A DNA stretch of 18,182 nucleotides. Source: Chitinophagaceae bacterium. GTDB taxonomy: Bacteria > Bacteroidota > Bacteroidia > Chitinophagales > Chitinophagaceae. The notes beneath the pieces are model-generated. The model was not told the DNA's origin, ran no database searches, and saw only the letters and a program-made list of their open reading frames with translations. Made by a program: the position numbers and the translations under genes. The stretch is taken from assembly GCA_017989935.1 (NCBI GenBank), contig JAGNOY010000014.1, positions 1 through 18,182 of the forward strand. The letters run 5' to 3'. The first letter of the stretch is position 1. Every line of letters starts with the position of its first letter. Positions 10,601 to 17,169 of the stretch are shown piece after piece.

Positions 10601-10682
10601 TATTTTTATAGAAAACAATACCCAATTCGGCACCAAACTGATTATTCAAATTCCAAAACTATTTGTCTATGACTTCCAATAA
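7674..10682 (+). CDS. LytS-family sensor histidine kinase with periplasmic Reg_prop-like propeller and Y_Y_Y domain
   Basis: Inner-membrane sensor kinase of 1,002 residues. A signal peptide (1-17, ending IAQ) leads to a periplasmic region with beta-propeller-like repeats such as 'EDLHGLIWAGSYNGYVAQL' and 'DNKGTVWFGAHPGGLWYYN'. A Y_Y_Y-like domain lies at about 655-735, one transmembrane helix at 736-757 begins right after 'FQKWW', and a coiled coil follows at about 760-790. The His_kinase (PF06580) segment has the phospho-acceptor H800 in 'FRPHFLLNALNQI'. The ATPase has its N box at N897 (VENALLHG), the D930-N-G-V-G motif and the G948-T-G-L-K-N-I motif. All catalytic motifs are present, so it should phosphorylate the regulator encoded next, which overlaps it by 14 bp. 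Two ATGs stand in tandem (7674 and 7677); the first is chosen and no Shine-Dalgarno is seen. This is the short LytS/LytTR relative of hybrid SusR-type sensors. The ligand is unknown. Confidence 0.92.
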   Translation: MMRVFFILLFFPWTCIAQLGVMNVYHYPAKEDLLNLNVAPCILKNNQVYTLPYMTGLYKITNTGEKVLPDFKDITLRQLFSLSNGTIVASGPLGLYLIKQDKLIKQFPVLYQPMVVKDPNSDMILFSTWNGKQTTLYALKDSFINSLDSFDIHIQNMYITHDHHKVATSYEKGMIKLFEFDHNKFQLYDSVKLPYNFTYFDIRLIPTKDSLVLVVSNSETQFDIYTISHGILHLIEKDIFYGVLNENRFAKKINEDIFQLICLDHTQANLVNSENSMTGYFMHNDAYHQFYLSSNNTMTKGFEYIKKYPSVFEKNNAKAIFSLSEDLHGLIWAGSYNGYVAQLNPKTQTVNSIKTDFLVMNGSLSLQDQVYFIKERGLARGSIASYNSACKQHDLNNTSKITGFYLFKSRAHKIYFGTLNGLWFSDEKSFYQGKPNWLKIDTNQLDKLHNILTITEDTLGRIWYAHPKYGIGIYDTLSNKTQYFIRPKNEISFGAMASITDNKGTVWFGAHPGGLWYYNRYDKNIKSDDFKKIIHPFFDNDVKITALCLKEHFLIINANDKTLVLDLDSFYQQKINVKYLTVQESAYTSATEQNTLLTAKDSSIWFSTNDMLYQWNFNAWLKLPKLKAPLSVTLSTKNRLDTLNLEKTNIIAPDENSLQFELNYITPDLLPRYLITAIQFDQDSINWSKPTTTTQYNFTNLKSGNYTLHIKILELDGTTSYYQYKFCVDSFWFQKWWILTLIGIALLGFVVYLINLSNQKKLALQTLLTERAKTESVKAALQKELTQLQANSISNQFRPHFLLNALNQIGSFIDDNPKAESILSRLGENVDIVFSHSQTHSNVHPLFKELKMVENIVAIHKSIYLPDLEYKIEGLEHIQQIKSLEIPFGIFQIPVENALLHGLNNKASGPYLLHIQFAALDTYYQFTILDNGVGRKQSALKSTFQQHGTGLKNIKKLIELLNKNNPLPIQFEFIDNIFIENNTQFGTKLIIQIPKLFVYDFQ

Positions 10683-11412
10683 AACCTATGCCATTATAGA
10701 AGACGCACAAGATGTATGTAGTAACATCGAAAGACGTATGCAAAAATTTCCTACATGGCAACTTGTCAAGTCTACAGGTTACTTACACGAAGCACTTGAG
10801 GTTGTTAAATCTCATCATCCAGATTTACTGTTTCTAGATTGGGAAATCAAAGGCGGAAACACCTTCGAGATATTAGATTATATCAAACATAACAATCAAC
10901 AATATCAGCCTTACATTATTTTTTTTACAGGCTATAAAAATGAAGTGTCTGAAATTACTACCACCCTAATCAATCTTTACAAAGTCAATAAATTTATCGA
11001 AAAACCAATTTTCGAAAACCTCACACAATATTTAGCTAAATATCTGCATGAGGCCAATGATATTGAACATCTAATTTATCAAATTATTATTCCTGATATT
11101 CATGGCGATTTATATAAAATCAATCCCCAAGATATAGTTTGTGTGGTGAGTAATGAAATACATAAAAGGTACAAAGACATTTGTTTGAATGATGGTACTA
11201 TTCTTCTTACAAAAAAAACATTCGATGAAATCAAAGAAATTCTTACTACCCATCAAATCGAATTTAACTTCCCTAATAAACGAGAATCCATCGCAGTTAA
11301 AAAATACATCAAACAAATTATTGGATACTTTGTGTATTTCCATGACTTTAAAATGAAAGTCGAAATCAATCAAGAAAATTTAGTCGGTTTTAAAAAATGG
11401 TTTATAGAATAA
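10669..11412 (+). CDS. LytTR-family response regulator
   Basis: Cytoplasmic DNA-binding response regulator of 247 residues. The receiver domain (about 5-125) has the acidic pair E11/D12, phospho-acceptor D57 in 'LLFLDWEI', T87 in 'FFTGY' and K112 in 'IEKPI'. A LytTR DNA-binding domain covers about 138-247 and ends 'NQENLVGFKKWF'. The ATG at 10669 is preferred; a TTG six bases upstream (10663) is in frame but has nothing to favour it. The start lies inside the kinase gene (14-bp overlap), so translation is probably coupled. Its last 38 codons (11296-11412) and the 3' flank are duplicated at 14902-15152. Likely targets, by inference, are the divergent giant T9SS gene and its own operon. Confidence 0.93.
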   Translation: MTSNKTYAIIEDAQDVCSNIERRMQKFPTWQLVKSTGYLHEALEVVKSHHPDLLFLDWEIKGGNTFEILDYIKHNNQQYQPYIIFFTGYKNEVSEITTTLINLYKVNKFIEKPIFENLTQYLAKYLHEANDIEHLIYQIIIPDIHGDLYKINPQDIVCVVSNEIHKRYKDICLNDGTILLTKKTFDEIKEILTTHQIEFNFPNKRESIAVKKYIKQIIGYFVYFHDFKMKVEINQENLVGFKKWFIE

Positions 11413-11547
11413 TTGCTGACTATATTTTTTGGGGTGGCAAACACGCTATCGCTCATACTCCTCTTCCGAATCGGCTATGAAGTGTGAAAAAAAATTCAAT
11501 TTCGGGTAGCCTCTCGGAATGCGGGGTATCCGCTCTATCGTTGCCAC
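11296..11547 (+). repeat. Long direct repeat, copy 1 (end of LytTR gene plus 3' flank)
   Basis: A 252-bp stretch matching 14902-15152. By hand alignment the coding part (117 bp) differs at 10 positions and the flank (135 bp) at about eight positions, including one single-base deletion. It comprises codons 210-247 of the regulator, the TAA stop, a short conserved AT-rich linker and the whole hairpin element at 11434-11547. Similarity fades just upstream of 11296. Confidence 0.9.
11434..11547 (+). repeat. Structured intergenic element, copy A
   Basis: A 114-bp imperfect palindrome 21 bp after the regulator stop. The outer arms GTGGCAA (11434-11440) and TTGCCAC (11541-11547) are perfectly complementary. 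The inner arms TTCCGA/TCGGAA (11464-11469, 11514-11519) and GGCTA/TAGCC (11473-11477, 11507-11511) enclose a 29-nt loop rich in A. A nearly identical copy B and a diverged copy C lie in the window. No T-run follows, so it is not a plain intrinsic terminator. It could be a REP-like mobile repeat, an mRNA 3'-end stabiliser or a structured RNA. Confidence 0.75.
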
Positions 11548-12143
11548 ATCTCAAACAATAATAATTCATATTGAACTTTAATGCCTATTGAGATCTCAAG
11601 ATTGAGTCAAATCATAAATGCAAACACAAATCATTCCCTTATTATGAAAATTGAATCTTTATTCATATTTCAAGAACTATTCAAGACCACTAAAATTTAT
11701 TTTCAATGATTTTATAATTGAAACAAATTGCAAATAATCCATTCACTCGCCTTTTGAAAATCCTATAAATCAAAAATTCAAAACAGAATAAAAAATCACA
11801 GCAACTAAAGAATTACTCAAAGTAACATACTACACCTTTGTATAATTTTTAAATTTTAGCGGGTATTTCTTGGTTCTTACAAAATAATTCTATTATCTTT
11901 ATTTATCAGACCATTATCTTGTAGATAAAATACCTATGCATTTAAATTCTAAATATACGTTTTCCCTTTTCAGGATTTGTGATTAATTACTTCGAATTAT
12001 TCCTATATCATTCATATCCTAATTTCTAATTCCCTTATCCTATTTGGATCCCCTCTTTTTTATTGCTTGAAATTATTGTACTCAATTAAATAAATTAACC
12101 TACTGTTCGTTTTTTAATTTTTGTAACCATTAAATTTCATATC
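11548..12143. other. AT-rich non-coding stretch upstream of the FN3-repeat gene
   Basis: About 600 bp of very AT-rich DNA with no credible reading frame and no repeat or RNA that I recognise. It presumably holds the leader and promoter of the FN3-repeat gene. The nearest -7-like string is AATTTTTG at 12116-12123, one mismatch from TAnnTTTG, with no matching -33 box, so I do not call a promoter. Confidence 0.5.
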
Positions 12144-14777
12144 ATGAAACAACAACCACACTTTAATCATGTTAAAGTAGACATCGCATTTTCAATAAAG
12201 AAAATGTTGCTTTTAAATTTGTTATTATTCGGCTCCTTTTTTTTCTGCGTAGCCCAAACTTGTAGCACTGCTACTGGGTTGGCCGTAAGTTCAGTAACCG
12301 CTTATACCGCTCAATTTGATTGGGACGCCATGGCTTCTCCGGTTACAAGTTATGTCTTACGTTACCGTGTGGTGGGTTCGCCAACCTGGGGAAATGCAGG
12401 TGCAGCCTCAAACACCAAATATGTTAGCGGTCTAACTGCTTCCTCTAATTATGAGGCACAAATCAGTTCTTATTGCAGTACTACTGGCACACAGACTGCT
12501 TTTTCTAGCTCCATCACCTTCACAACAGGAGTAGGTTGTCCAGTGCCTACTAATTTAAGTACCACTTCAGTGACCTCTAATTCTGTTGTTCTAAATTGGG
12601 ATGCGATGTCCTCACCAGCTACAAGCTATATCGCTCGATACCGAGCAGTAGGTTCGCCAACATGGAACAATACCTCAGCAGCTTCGAATACAAAATATAT
12701 AAGCGGACTTACAGCTTCAACAAATTATGAAGCACAAGTCAGCACCTATTGCTCCTCAACTGGTACCCAAACTGCATATACAGGTTCTGCTACTTTTACA
12801 ACGGATATACCATGTCCTTTACCCGATGGGCTCACAGCCACAAGTGTATCTAGCTCCACTATGACGCTGCATTGGAATGTATTAGGATCACCTGCAACGA
12901 GCTATATTATTCGATATCGTGAAGTAGGATCACCCACTTGGTTTAACTCTTCGGCTTCAACCAATAATAAAATCATTACAGGATTAACTGCTTCTACATC
13001 GTATGAAGCTCAAGTGAGTGCATATTGTTCAGCAAGTTCAAGCCAATCTAGCTTTACGAGTTCAACTAATATTACGACAACAAATATTGCTTGTCCTTCC
13101 CCTGGAAATATTGCCCTAGCCTCATCTTCGAATACAGCCTCTGTTGTTGGAAATATTTGCAGAACAGAAACCCAACCTAATGGCTCAACAGTAGAATATA
13201 CCAGCACAACTTGTAACCCGATTTTGCAAATTGCTGACCAAAGTTCAGGTTCTGGTCCAGGAAGCACCGCTGTTTGCGTCACGGTACTTTCTGCACCTCC
13301 AGTAGTTCTAAGTGGACAACCTTATGCGCCTAGATATTATGAAATTACACCAACCCAATCAGAATCGGCAGTCGTTACTTTTTATTGTACCACTGCAGAT
13401 CTTGTAGCATACAATGCCGTAAATGGTTCTTTATTAGATATGCCAATTAATGGCTCGGATCCAAACTTTATAAATGTAAAAATTGCTCAAGTGACTGGAG
13501 GAACATTACTCACAGGAACTATCACTAGCTTAACGCCAAGTGCAGTTGTATTGAATAGTGGAACAAATCGATGGGAGATTTCAATCACCCTTTCCTCACC
13601 GATTGGATTGTTTTATTTATATACAGATCCTGCTTGTAACTATACAATGACGGCTGCAACTGTAAGTAATATTACTTCATCTACTGCACAATTTGATTGG
13701 ACAGCAGCTGGTGCAGGAGGCAATTACGAATGGAGATATCGAATTCAAGGTTCCAATACCTGGACAAATGCAGGGGCTGGCGGACCATCATTAACTCGTG
13801 TTTTCACAGGATTAACACCTGCAACAATTTATGAATTTCAAGGAAAAGTGAGATGCAACCCTCAACCTTCTTCAGGTCTTTGGGGAAGTATAGTCTCTTT
13901 CACCACGTTAACTGCAACAGTTTGTCCTGCTATAACTAGTTTAGCAGCTTCAGGAGTTACCTCAAATAAGGTAGATTTAAATTGGACTGCAGCTGCTTCT
14001 CCAGCATCGAGCTATCTTCTTCAATATCGAATAGTTGGTGCTGGATCTTGGACAAATGCAGGCGTAACCAGCAATACAAAAACAATCAATAACCTTATCC
14101 CAAATACAAACTACGAAACCCAAGTTCTTTCCTATTGTACTTCGTTAGGCTATTATTCATCTGCTTCAGCATTGGTGAGCTTTACAACTGATGTTGCCTG
14201 TCCAATTCCGAGCAGTCTTGCAGAAAATTCAGTGACTACTACTCAAGCAACTTTAAGTTGGACAAACGTGAGCAATGCAGTTTCTGGAAATAAATACATC
14301 ATGCGTTATCGCATAAATCCATCAGGATCTTGGACTAACTCAGGTTGTCCAACAAACAGCCGTTATATTAATGGACTAACTGCAAATACTTCATATGATG
14401 TGCAGGTAAGTAGTGTTTGTTTGGATGGAAGTGTTACACCTTATAGTTCAACATATACTTTTTCCACCCTTTCAATGCGACCTTCAGAACCTGATCCTAT
14501 TGTTTTGGTCACAGCTGAAACTACAGCATTTAATTTATATCCAAATCCAACAAAAGAGTTGTTGAATATAGAAATAAATGTGTTAAAGTCAAACACAACC
14601 ATGATCAAATTGTATGATATGTCTGGGCGATTAATCAAACAAATTTCGATGCATTCCCAAACAGGATTACAAAAGTATGAATTGAATATGTCAGGTATTT
14701 CTTCCGGTCTTTATACCTTACATGTGTATGAGAATGAAAAACTAACACACATCAGTAAAGTGAGAAAAAGCGAATAA
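12144..14777 (+). CDS. FN3-repeat surface protein with T9SS type A sorting domain
   Basis: Exported protein of 877 residues with no recognisable enzyme domain; probably an adhesin or matrix protein. Residues 22-38 are the hydrophobic core of a signal peptide ending VAQ. With the ATG at 12144 the n-region is long (20 residues), and Met21 ('KKMLLLNLLLFG') is a possible true start. Six fibronectin-III modules lie at about 40-128, 131-220, 223-312, 498-590, 593-682 and 685-776. Each carries a cysteine near its start and another 71-73 residues later (40/111, 132/203, 224/295, 498/571, 594/665, 686/759), suggesting one disulfide per module. Modules 3 and 4 are separated by a different domain (about 316-497) with 'GQPYAPRYYEITP', a type seen in other Bacteroidota secreted proteins but without a function I can name. 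The T9SS domain is at about 795-877 ('FNLYPNPTKELLNIE'). The gene is flanked by the long direct repeats and followed by a strong terminator. Confidence 0.88.
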   Translation: MKQQPHFNHVKVDIAFSIKKMLLLNLLLFGSFFFCVAQTCSTATGLAVSSVTAYTAQFDWDAMASPVTSYVLRYRVVGSPTWGNAGAASNTKYVSGLTASSNYEAQISSYCSTTGTQTAFSSSITFTTGVGCPVPTNLSTTSVTSNSVVLNWDAMSSPATSYIARYRAVGSPTWNNTSAASNTKYISGLTASTNYEAQVSTYCSSTGTQTAYTGSATFTTDIPCPLPDGLTATSVSSSTMTLHWNVLGSPATSYIIRYREVGSPTWFNSSASTNNKIITGLTASTSYEAQVSAYCSASSSQSSFTSSTNITTTNIACPSPGNIALASSSNTASVVGNICRTETQPNGSTVEYTSTTCNPILQIADQSSGSGPGSTAVCVTVLSAPPVVLSGQPYAPRYYEITPTQSESAVVTFYCTTADLVAYNAVNGSLLDMPINGSDPNFINVKIAQVTGGTLLTGTITSLTPSAVVLNSGTNRWEISITLSSPIGLFYLYTDPACNYTMTAATVSNITSSTAQFDWTAAGAGGNYEWRYRIQGSNTWTNAGAGGPSLTRVFTGLTPATIYEFQGKVRCNPQPSSGLWGSIVSFTTLTATVCPAITSLAASGVTSNKVDLNWTAAASPASSYLLQYRIVGAGSWTNAGVTSNTKTINNLIPNTNYETQVLSYCTSLGYYSSASALVSFTTDVACPIPSSLAENSVTTTQATLSWTNVSNAVSGNKYIMRYRINPSGSWTNSGCPTNSRYINGLTANTSYDVQVSSVCLDGSVTPYSSTYTFSTLSMRPSEPDPIVLVTAETTAFNLYPNPTKELLNIEINVLKSNTTMIKLYDMSGRLIKQISMHSQTGLQKYELNMSGISSGLYTLHVYENEKLTHISKVRKSE

Positions 14778-14801
14778 AGAATTTAATGTTTTTATTTAGT
14801 G

Positions 14802-14844
14802 CTTGTTCATAAATACTCATAGTGAGTGTTTATGAACAAGTTTT
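14802..14844 (+). terminator. Intrinsic terminator of the FN3-repeat gene
   Basis: The 18-bp arms 14802-14819 and 14823-14840 are complementary apart from one G-U pair, close on a 3-nt loop (TAG), and are followed at once by TTTT. The hairpin starts 25 bp after the stop codon. It is AT-rich for a terminator but long and almost perfect. The symmetric stem may also protect the mRNA 3' end. Confidence 0.8.
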
Positions 14845-14908
14845 AACCCAGTTTACACATTAGAAATTTCATCGCAGCAAAGAATCTAATGCATAATTTT
14901 GGTTAAAA
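14841..14908. repeat. Nested inverted repeat at the pseudogene junction
   Basis: Two concentric perfect dyads: TTTTAACC (14841-14848) with GGTTAAAA (14901-14908), and CATTAGA (14858-14864) with TCTAATG (14885-14891). Nine unpaired bases lie between the arms on each side. The outer right arm overlaps the first bases of the duplicated LytTR fragment, so the dyad sits exactly on the duplication breakpoint. Confidence 0.45.
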
Positions 14909-15018
14909 AATACATCAAACAAGTCATAGGAAACTTTGTGTACTTCAACGATTTTAAATTGAAAGTCGAAATCAATCAGGAAAATTTAGTCGGTTTTAAA
15001 AAATGGTTTATAGAATAA
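14902..15018 (+). pseudogene. Truncated LytTR response-regulator remnant (C-terminal 38 codons)
   Basis: In-frame codons encode 'VKKYIKQVIGNFVYF', then 'NDFKLKVEINQENLVGFKKW' and FIE, ending in the same TAA context as the intact regulator. 34 of 38 residues are identical to residues 210-247 of that protein. There are ten base differences, four of them silent, so the fragment probably comes from a once-functional diverged paralogue rather than a fresh copy. A stop (14887-14889) lies in frame shortly upstream and there is no start codon, so it cannot make a regulator. Confidence 0.85.
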
Positions 15019-15038
15019 TTGCCATCTATATTTTTTGG

Positions 15039-15152
15039 GTGGCAGACACGCTATCGCTCATACTCCTCTTCCGAATCGGCTATGAAGTATGAAAAAAAAT
15101 TCAATTTCGTGTAGCCTCTCGGAATACGGGGTATCCGCTCTATCGTTGCCAC
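15039..15152 (+). repeat. Structured intergenic element, copy B
   Basis: Same 114-bp length as copy A with only a few substitutions. The inner arms are unchanged. The outer left arm is GTGGCAG (15039-15045) against TTGCCAC (15146-15152), so the one arm change keeps pairing as G-U. It lies 20 bp after the pseudogene stop and 35 bp beyond the stop of the convergent EnvC-type gene, so it may act at the 3' end of either transcript. Confidence 0.75.
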
Positions 15153-15187
15153 AATTTCTAGTCAACATGTTATTTTATCTCCACAAT

Positions 15188-17047
15188 TTACTGCGCGATC
15201 CACTGCTCTGGATTCATTTTGAAAGGTGAGCCATTGGCACCTACTTTCCAAATTTCAAAATGCACTTGAGTATTGCCGTCTTCATCTGTCATTACACTAC
15301 CCAATCGTTGTTTCAATCCAACTCGACTTCCTTTGGCGACTACCACATTACTTAGCTTAGCATAAACGGTAAAAAATCCACCATGATTCACAATCACTGT
15401 TTGGCCTGTGCCCGGAATACTGATTACAGTAGTTACTTCACCTGCGAAAATACTTCTTGCAGATGCGCCTCTGCTGGTTTTGATATCTACCCCATAGTTT
15501 TCCGTGTAAATATTAAAAAGCGGATGCTTATTTTTTCCGAAATGCTCTATCACAAAACCTTTTTCTACCGGCCAAGGTAATCGGCCACGACTTGCTTCTA
15601 AGCTACTTGTGAGTTGTCTTTCTTCAGGAGTTAAAGCAAATTTATAATCATCCTTTTCAAAAGTCTTCACATTTTTAGTCTCTACTTCCTCTACCTCTTT
15701 TCGATTTCCTTCAGAACTTCCTGTATTTAATGCCACCTCGCCATACTTTTGTTTCTCAGCCAATGAAGGAATATAACGTGGGTTATTAAAAGGTTGTGAG
15801 GCCAATCTTTTTTGCTCTCTTTCTTGCTTCTTTTTTTCTTCTACTAATCTTCTAGCCTCTTCTTCTTGTCTTTGTTTTTGTGCTAATAATTGACTTTGTC
15901 TTTCTTCTTGCTTTTGCTTTTCCCTGGCAAGCTGTGCTTCACGATCTTCTTGCTTTTTCTTTTCAATGGCCAATTGCTTTTCGCGCTCAATACGCTGAGC
16001 TTCGGCCATTTTTGCCGCCTTTCTTTCATTCTCCTCACGTTGCTTTCTTTCTTGGGCTAAAGCACGTTCCTTCGCTTCTCGATCTAGTCGATCCTGCATC
16101 AACTTTCGCTCTTGCTCTTCACGCTTTTGTTTATCTGCCAGTGCTCTTCTTTCGTTTTCTTCTTGTTGCTTTTTAGCTAAAGCTAGCCTTGTTGCTTCAT
16201 CCTCTTTCTTTCTTTTTTCTGCAGCAGCTAAATCTTGTTGCTTTTTAAGCGCGGCGTTTTTTCGTGCTAAATCATCCTTTTGTTTTTGAGCTCGTTGTTT
16301 CGCTAGTTTTTCTTGCATAGCTCTCTTTTGAGCCATCTCAATTTCTCTTTTAATGACTGACGAAATAGCTCTATTTAAATCATCAGCAGCTTTTTTCTTT
16401 TGGGCTAATCCAATGGTGAGATTTTTTTCTCTGCCTTTTAATTCATTAAATACTCGATCTTTTTCAGCTTTCTCTGCCTCAAGAATTTTATTCTGTATTT
16501 CTTGTGCTTGTAAGACAAAATCTTTCTTTTGCTTTTCGATATTTAAAACTGTGATCTTATTACTCAGTTGCTTACTTGCTGAAGTAATTTTTAGCGCTTG
16601 GTCTGCACGATAACCTCTGTACTGCTTCACATATTGCAGCCTCCGAATAGCATCATTAAAATTAGACGCCGAAAACAAGAATACAATCATATCCGAAGAT
16701 GTCTTGTTTTTATAGGTATACCTCACCATTTCGGCATATTGCTTTCGCAAGGTATCTAATTGAGTGCGTAACACAGTTACGTCTCGATTAGCCATATTAA
16801 TATTTTCTTCAAGAATATTGATTTCTTTATTGATATTTAAAATCAAGGATTGACGGGCAGCTAATTTATTTTGCAAAGCCATCAACTGAGATAAACTAGC
16901 TTTTTTGTCTTTTCTTAAATCGGCTAATTCCGATTGAGTGCGTTTAATTTCTTCAATAATAGCCAAACGTTGACTTTCTAACTGTTCTCTTGTTTGCGCT
17001 TTGTTTTTTTGTGCATACAGATTTACTCCGGCAAAGGATACCAGCAA
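15188..17047 (-). CDS. EnvC-type murein hydrolase activator with degenerate LytM domain
   Basis: A periplasmic cell-division protein (about 619 residues from the TTG at 17047) expected to activate N-acetylmuramyl-L-alanine amidases rather than cut peptidoglycan itself. A coiled coil spans about 15-255 and contains the EnvC-like 'YAEMVRYTYKNKTSSDMIVF' stretch. A highly charged helix with a 14-residue repeat lies at about 287-412, and the M23/LytM domain at about 490-619. The active site is degraded: N517 stands where the HxxxD histidine should be (D521 is kept), K564 replaces the YaH histidine, and Q594 replaces the first histidine of HxH (H596 is kept). This is the EnvC/NlpD pattern. The start is uncertain: the signal-peptide core 'INILIVSICLLVSFAGVNLY' continues in frame upstream of the TTG, but no ATG is in that frame before the stop at 17105-17107. 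The nearest ATG (17078) is one base out of frame. Confidence 0.85.
   Translation of the reverse strand: MLVSFAGVNLYAQKNKAQTREQLESQRLAIIEEIKRTQSELADLRKDKKASLSQLMALQNKLAARQSLILNINKEINILEENINMANRDVTVLRTQLDTLRKQYAEMVRYTYKNKTSSDMIVFLFSASNFNDAIRRLQYVKQYRGYRADQALKITSASKQLSNKITVLNIEKQKKDFVLQAQEIQNKILEAEKAEKDRVFNELKGREKNLTIGLAQKKKAADDLNRAISSVIKREIEMAQKRAMQEKLAKQRAQKQKDDLARKNAALKKQQDLAAAEKRKKEDEATRLALAKKQQEENERRALADKQKREEQERKLMQDRLDREAKERALAQERKQREENERKAAKMAEAQRIEREKQLAIEKKKQEDREAQLAREKQKQEERQSQLLAQKQRQEEEARRLVEEKKKQEREQKRLASQPFNNPRYIPSLAEKQKYGEVALNTGSSEGNRKEVEEVETKNVKTFEKDDYKFALTPEERQLTSSLEASRGRLPWPVEKGFVIEHFGKNKHPLFNIYTENYGVDIKTSRGASARSIFAGEVTTVISIPGTGQTVIVNHGGFFTVYAKLSNVVVAKGSRVGLKQRLGSVMTDEDGNTQVHFEIWKVGANGSPFKMNPEQWIAQ
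15812..16189 (-). repeat. Nine tandem 14-residue (42-bp) charged coding repeats
   Basis: Residues 287-412 of the EnvC-type protein divide without a gap into nine 14-residue units, for example RLALAKKQQEENER, RALADKQKREEQER and ALAQERKQREENER. The pattern is x-(L/A)-(L/A/M)-x(3)-K/R-Q-x-E-E-x-E-R. A weaker tenth unit precedes them. With so few hydrophobic residues this predicts a stiff single alpha-helix or loose coiled-coil rod. DNA identity between units is low, so the repeat is old or kept by selection on the protein. Confidence 0.75.
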
Positions 17048-17091
17048 ACAAATGCTTACAATAAGGATGTTGATACATTTTTTGATAGCTA

Positions 17092-17125
17092 CAAAAATAA
17101 TTTTTTAAACCAAAGAAGATGCAAA
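17092..17125 (-). promoter_or_regulatory. Likely promoter of the EnvC-type gene
   Basis: Minus-strand TATTTTTG (17099-17092) matches TAnnTTTG exactly. A TTTG (17125-17122) lies 22 nt upstream, slightly long for a -33 box. The predicted transcription start near 17085 falls inside the upstream extension of the signal-peptide frame. That leaves a leader of about 38 nt if the TTG at 17047 is used, or almost none if translation starts further upstream. Confidence 0.45.
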
Positions 17126-17169
17126 AATTTTCATAAAAGACTCGACACTTCAAATAGTGCTGAAATTTT

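Larger units (their letters stand above)
14902..15152 (+). repeat. Long direct repeat, copy 2
   Basis: 251 bp, in the same orientation as 11296-11547, covering the LytTR remnant and element copy B. Copy starts are 3,606 bp apart, with the FN3-repeat gene between them. Recombination between the copies would rebuild a full-length regulator 3' end and delete the surface-protein gene. Confidence 0.9.

Noticed and set aside
12116..12123. AATTTTTG as the -7 box of the FN3-repeat gene
   Set aside because: One mismatch and no TTTG-like -33 element at 19-21 nt; in AT-rich DNA such matches are expected by chance.
12144..14460. Tandem repeats considered as a CRISPR-like array
   Set aside because: The repeats are coding FN3 modules of about 275 bp with diverged DNA sequence, not short identical repeats with unique spacers.
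14890..15018. Short open frame as a functional LytTR mini-protein
   Set aside because: No start codon in frame after the stop at 14887-14889, and only the last strands of a LytTR domain are encoded, too little to fold or bind DNA.
15880..16176. 98-codon plus-strand open frame rich in Phe/Leu
   Set aside because: It is the antisense reading of the Lys/Glu/Gln repeat region, which automatically yields a hydrophobic long frame.
16953..17153. Minus-strand 66-codon frame starting upstream of the EnvC-type gene
   Set aside because: It overlaps the EnvC-type coding region one base out of frame and encodes no signal peptide or known motif. It matters only because its internal ATG (17078) is the nearest ATG to the true start.
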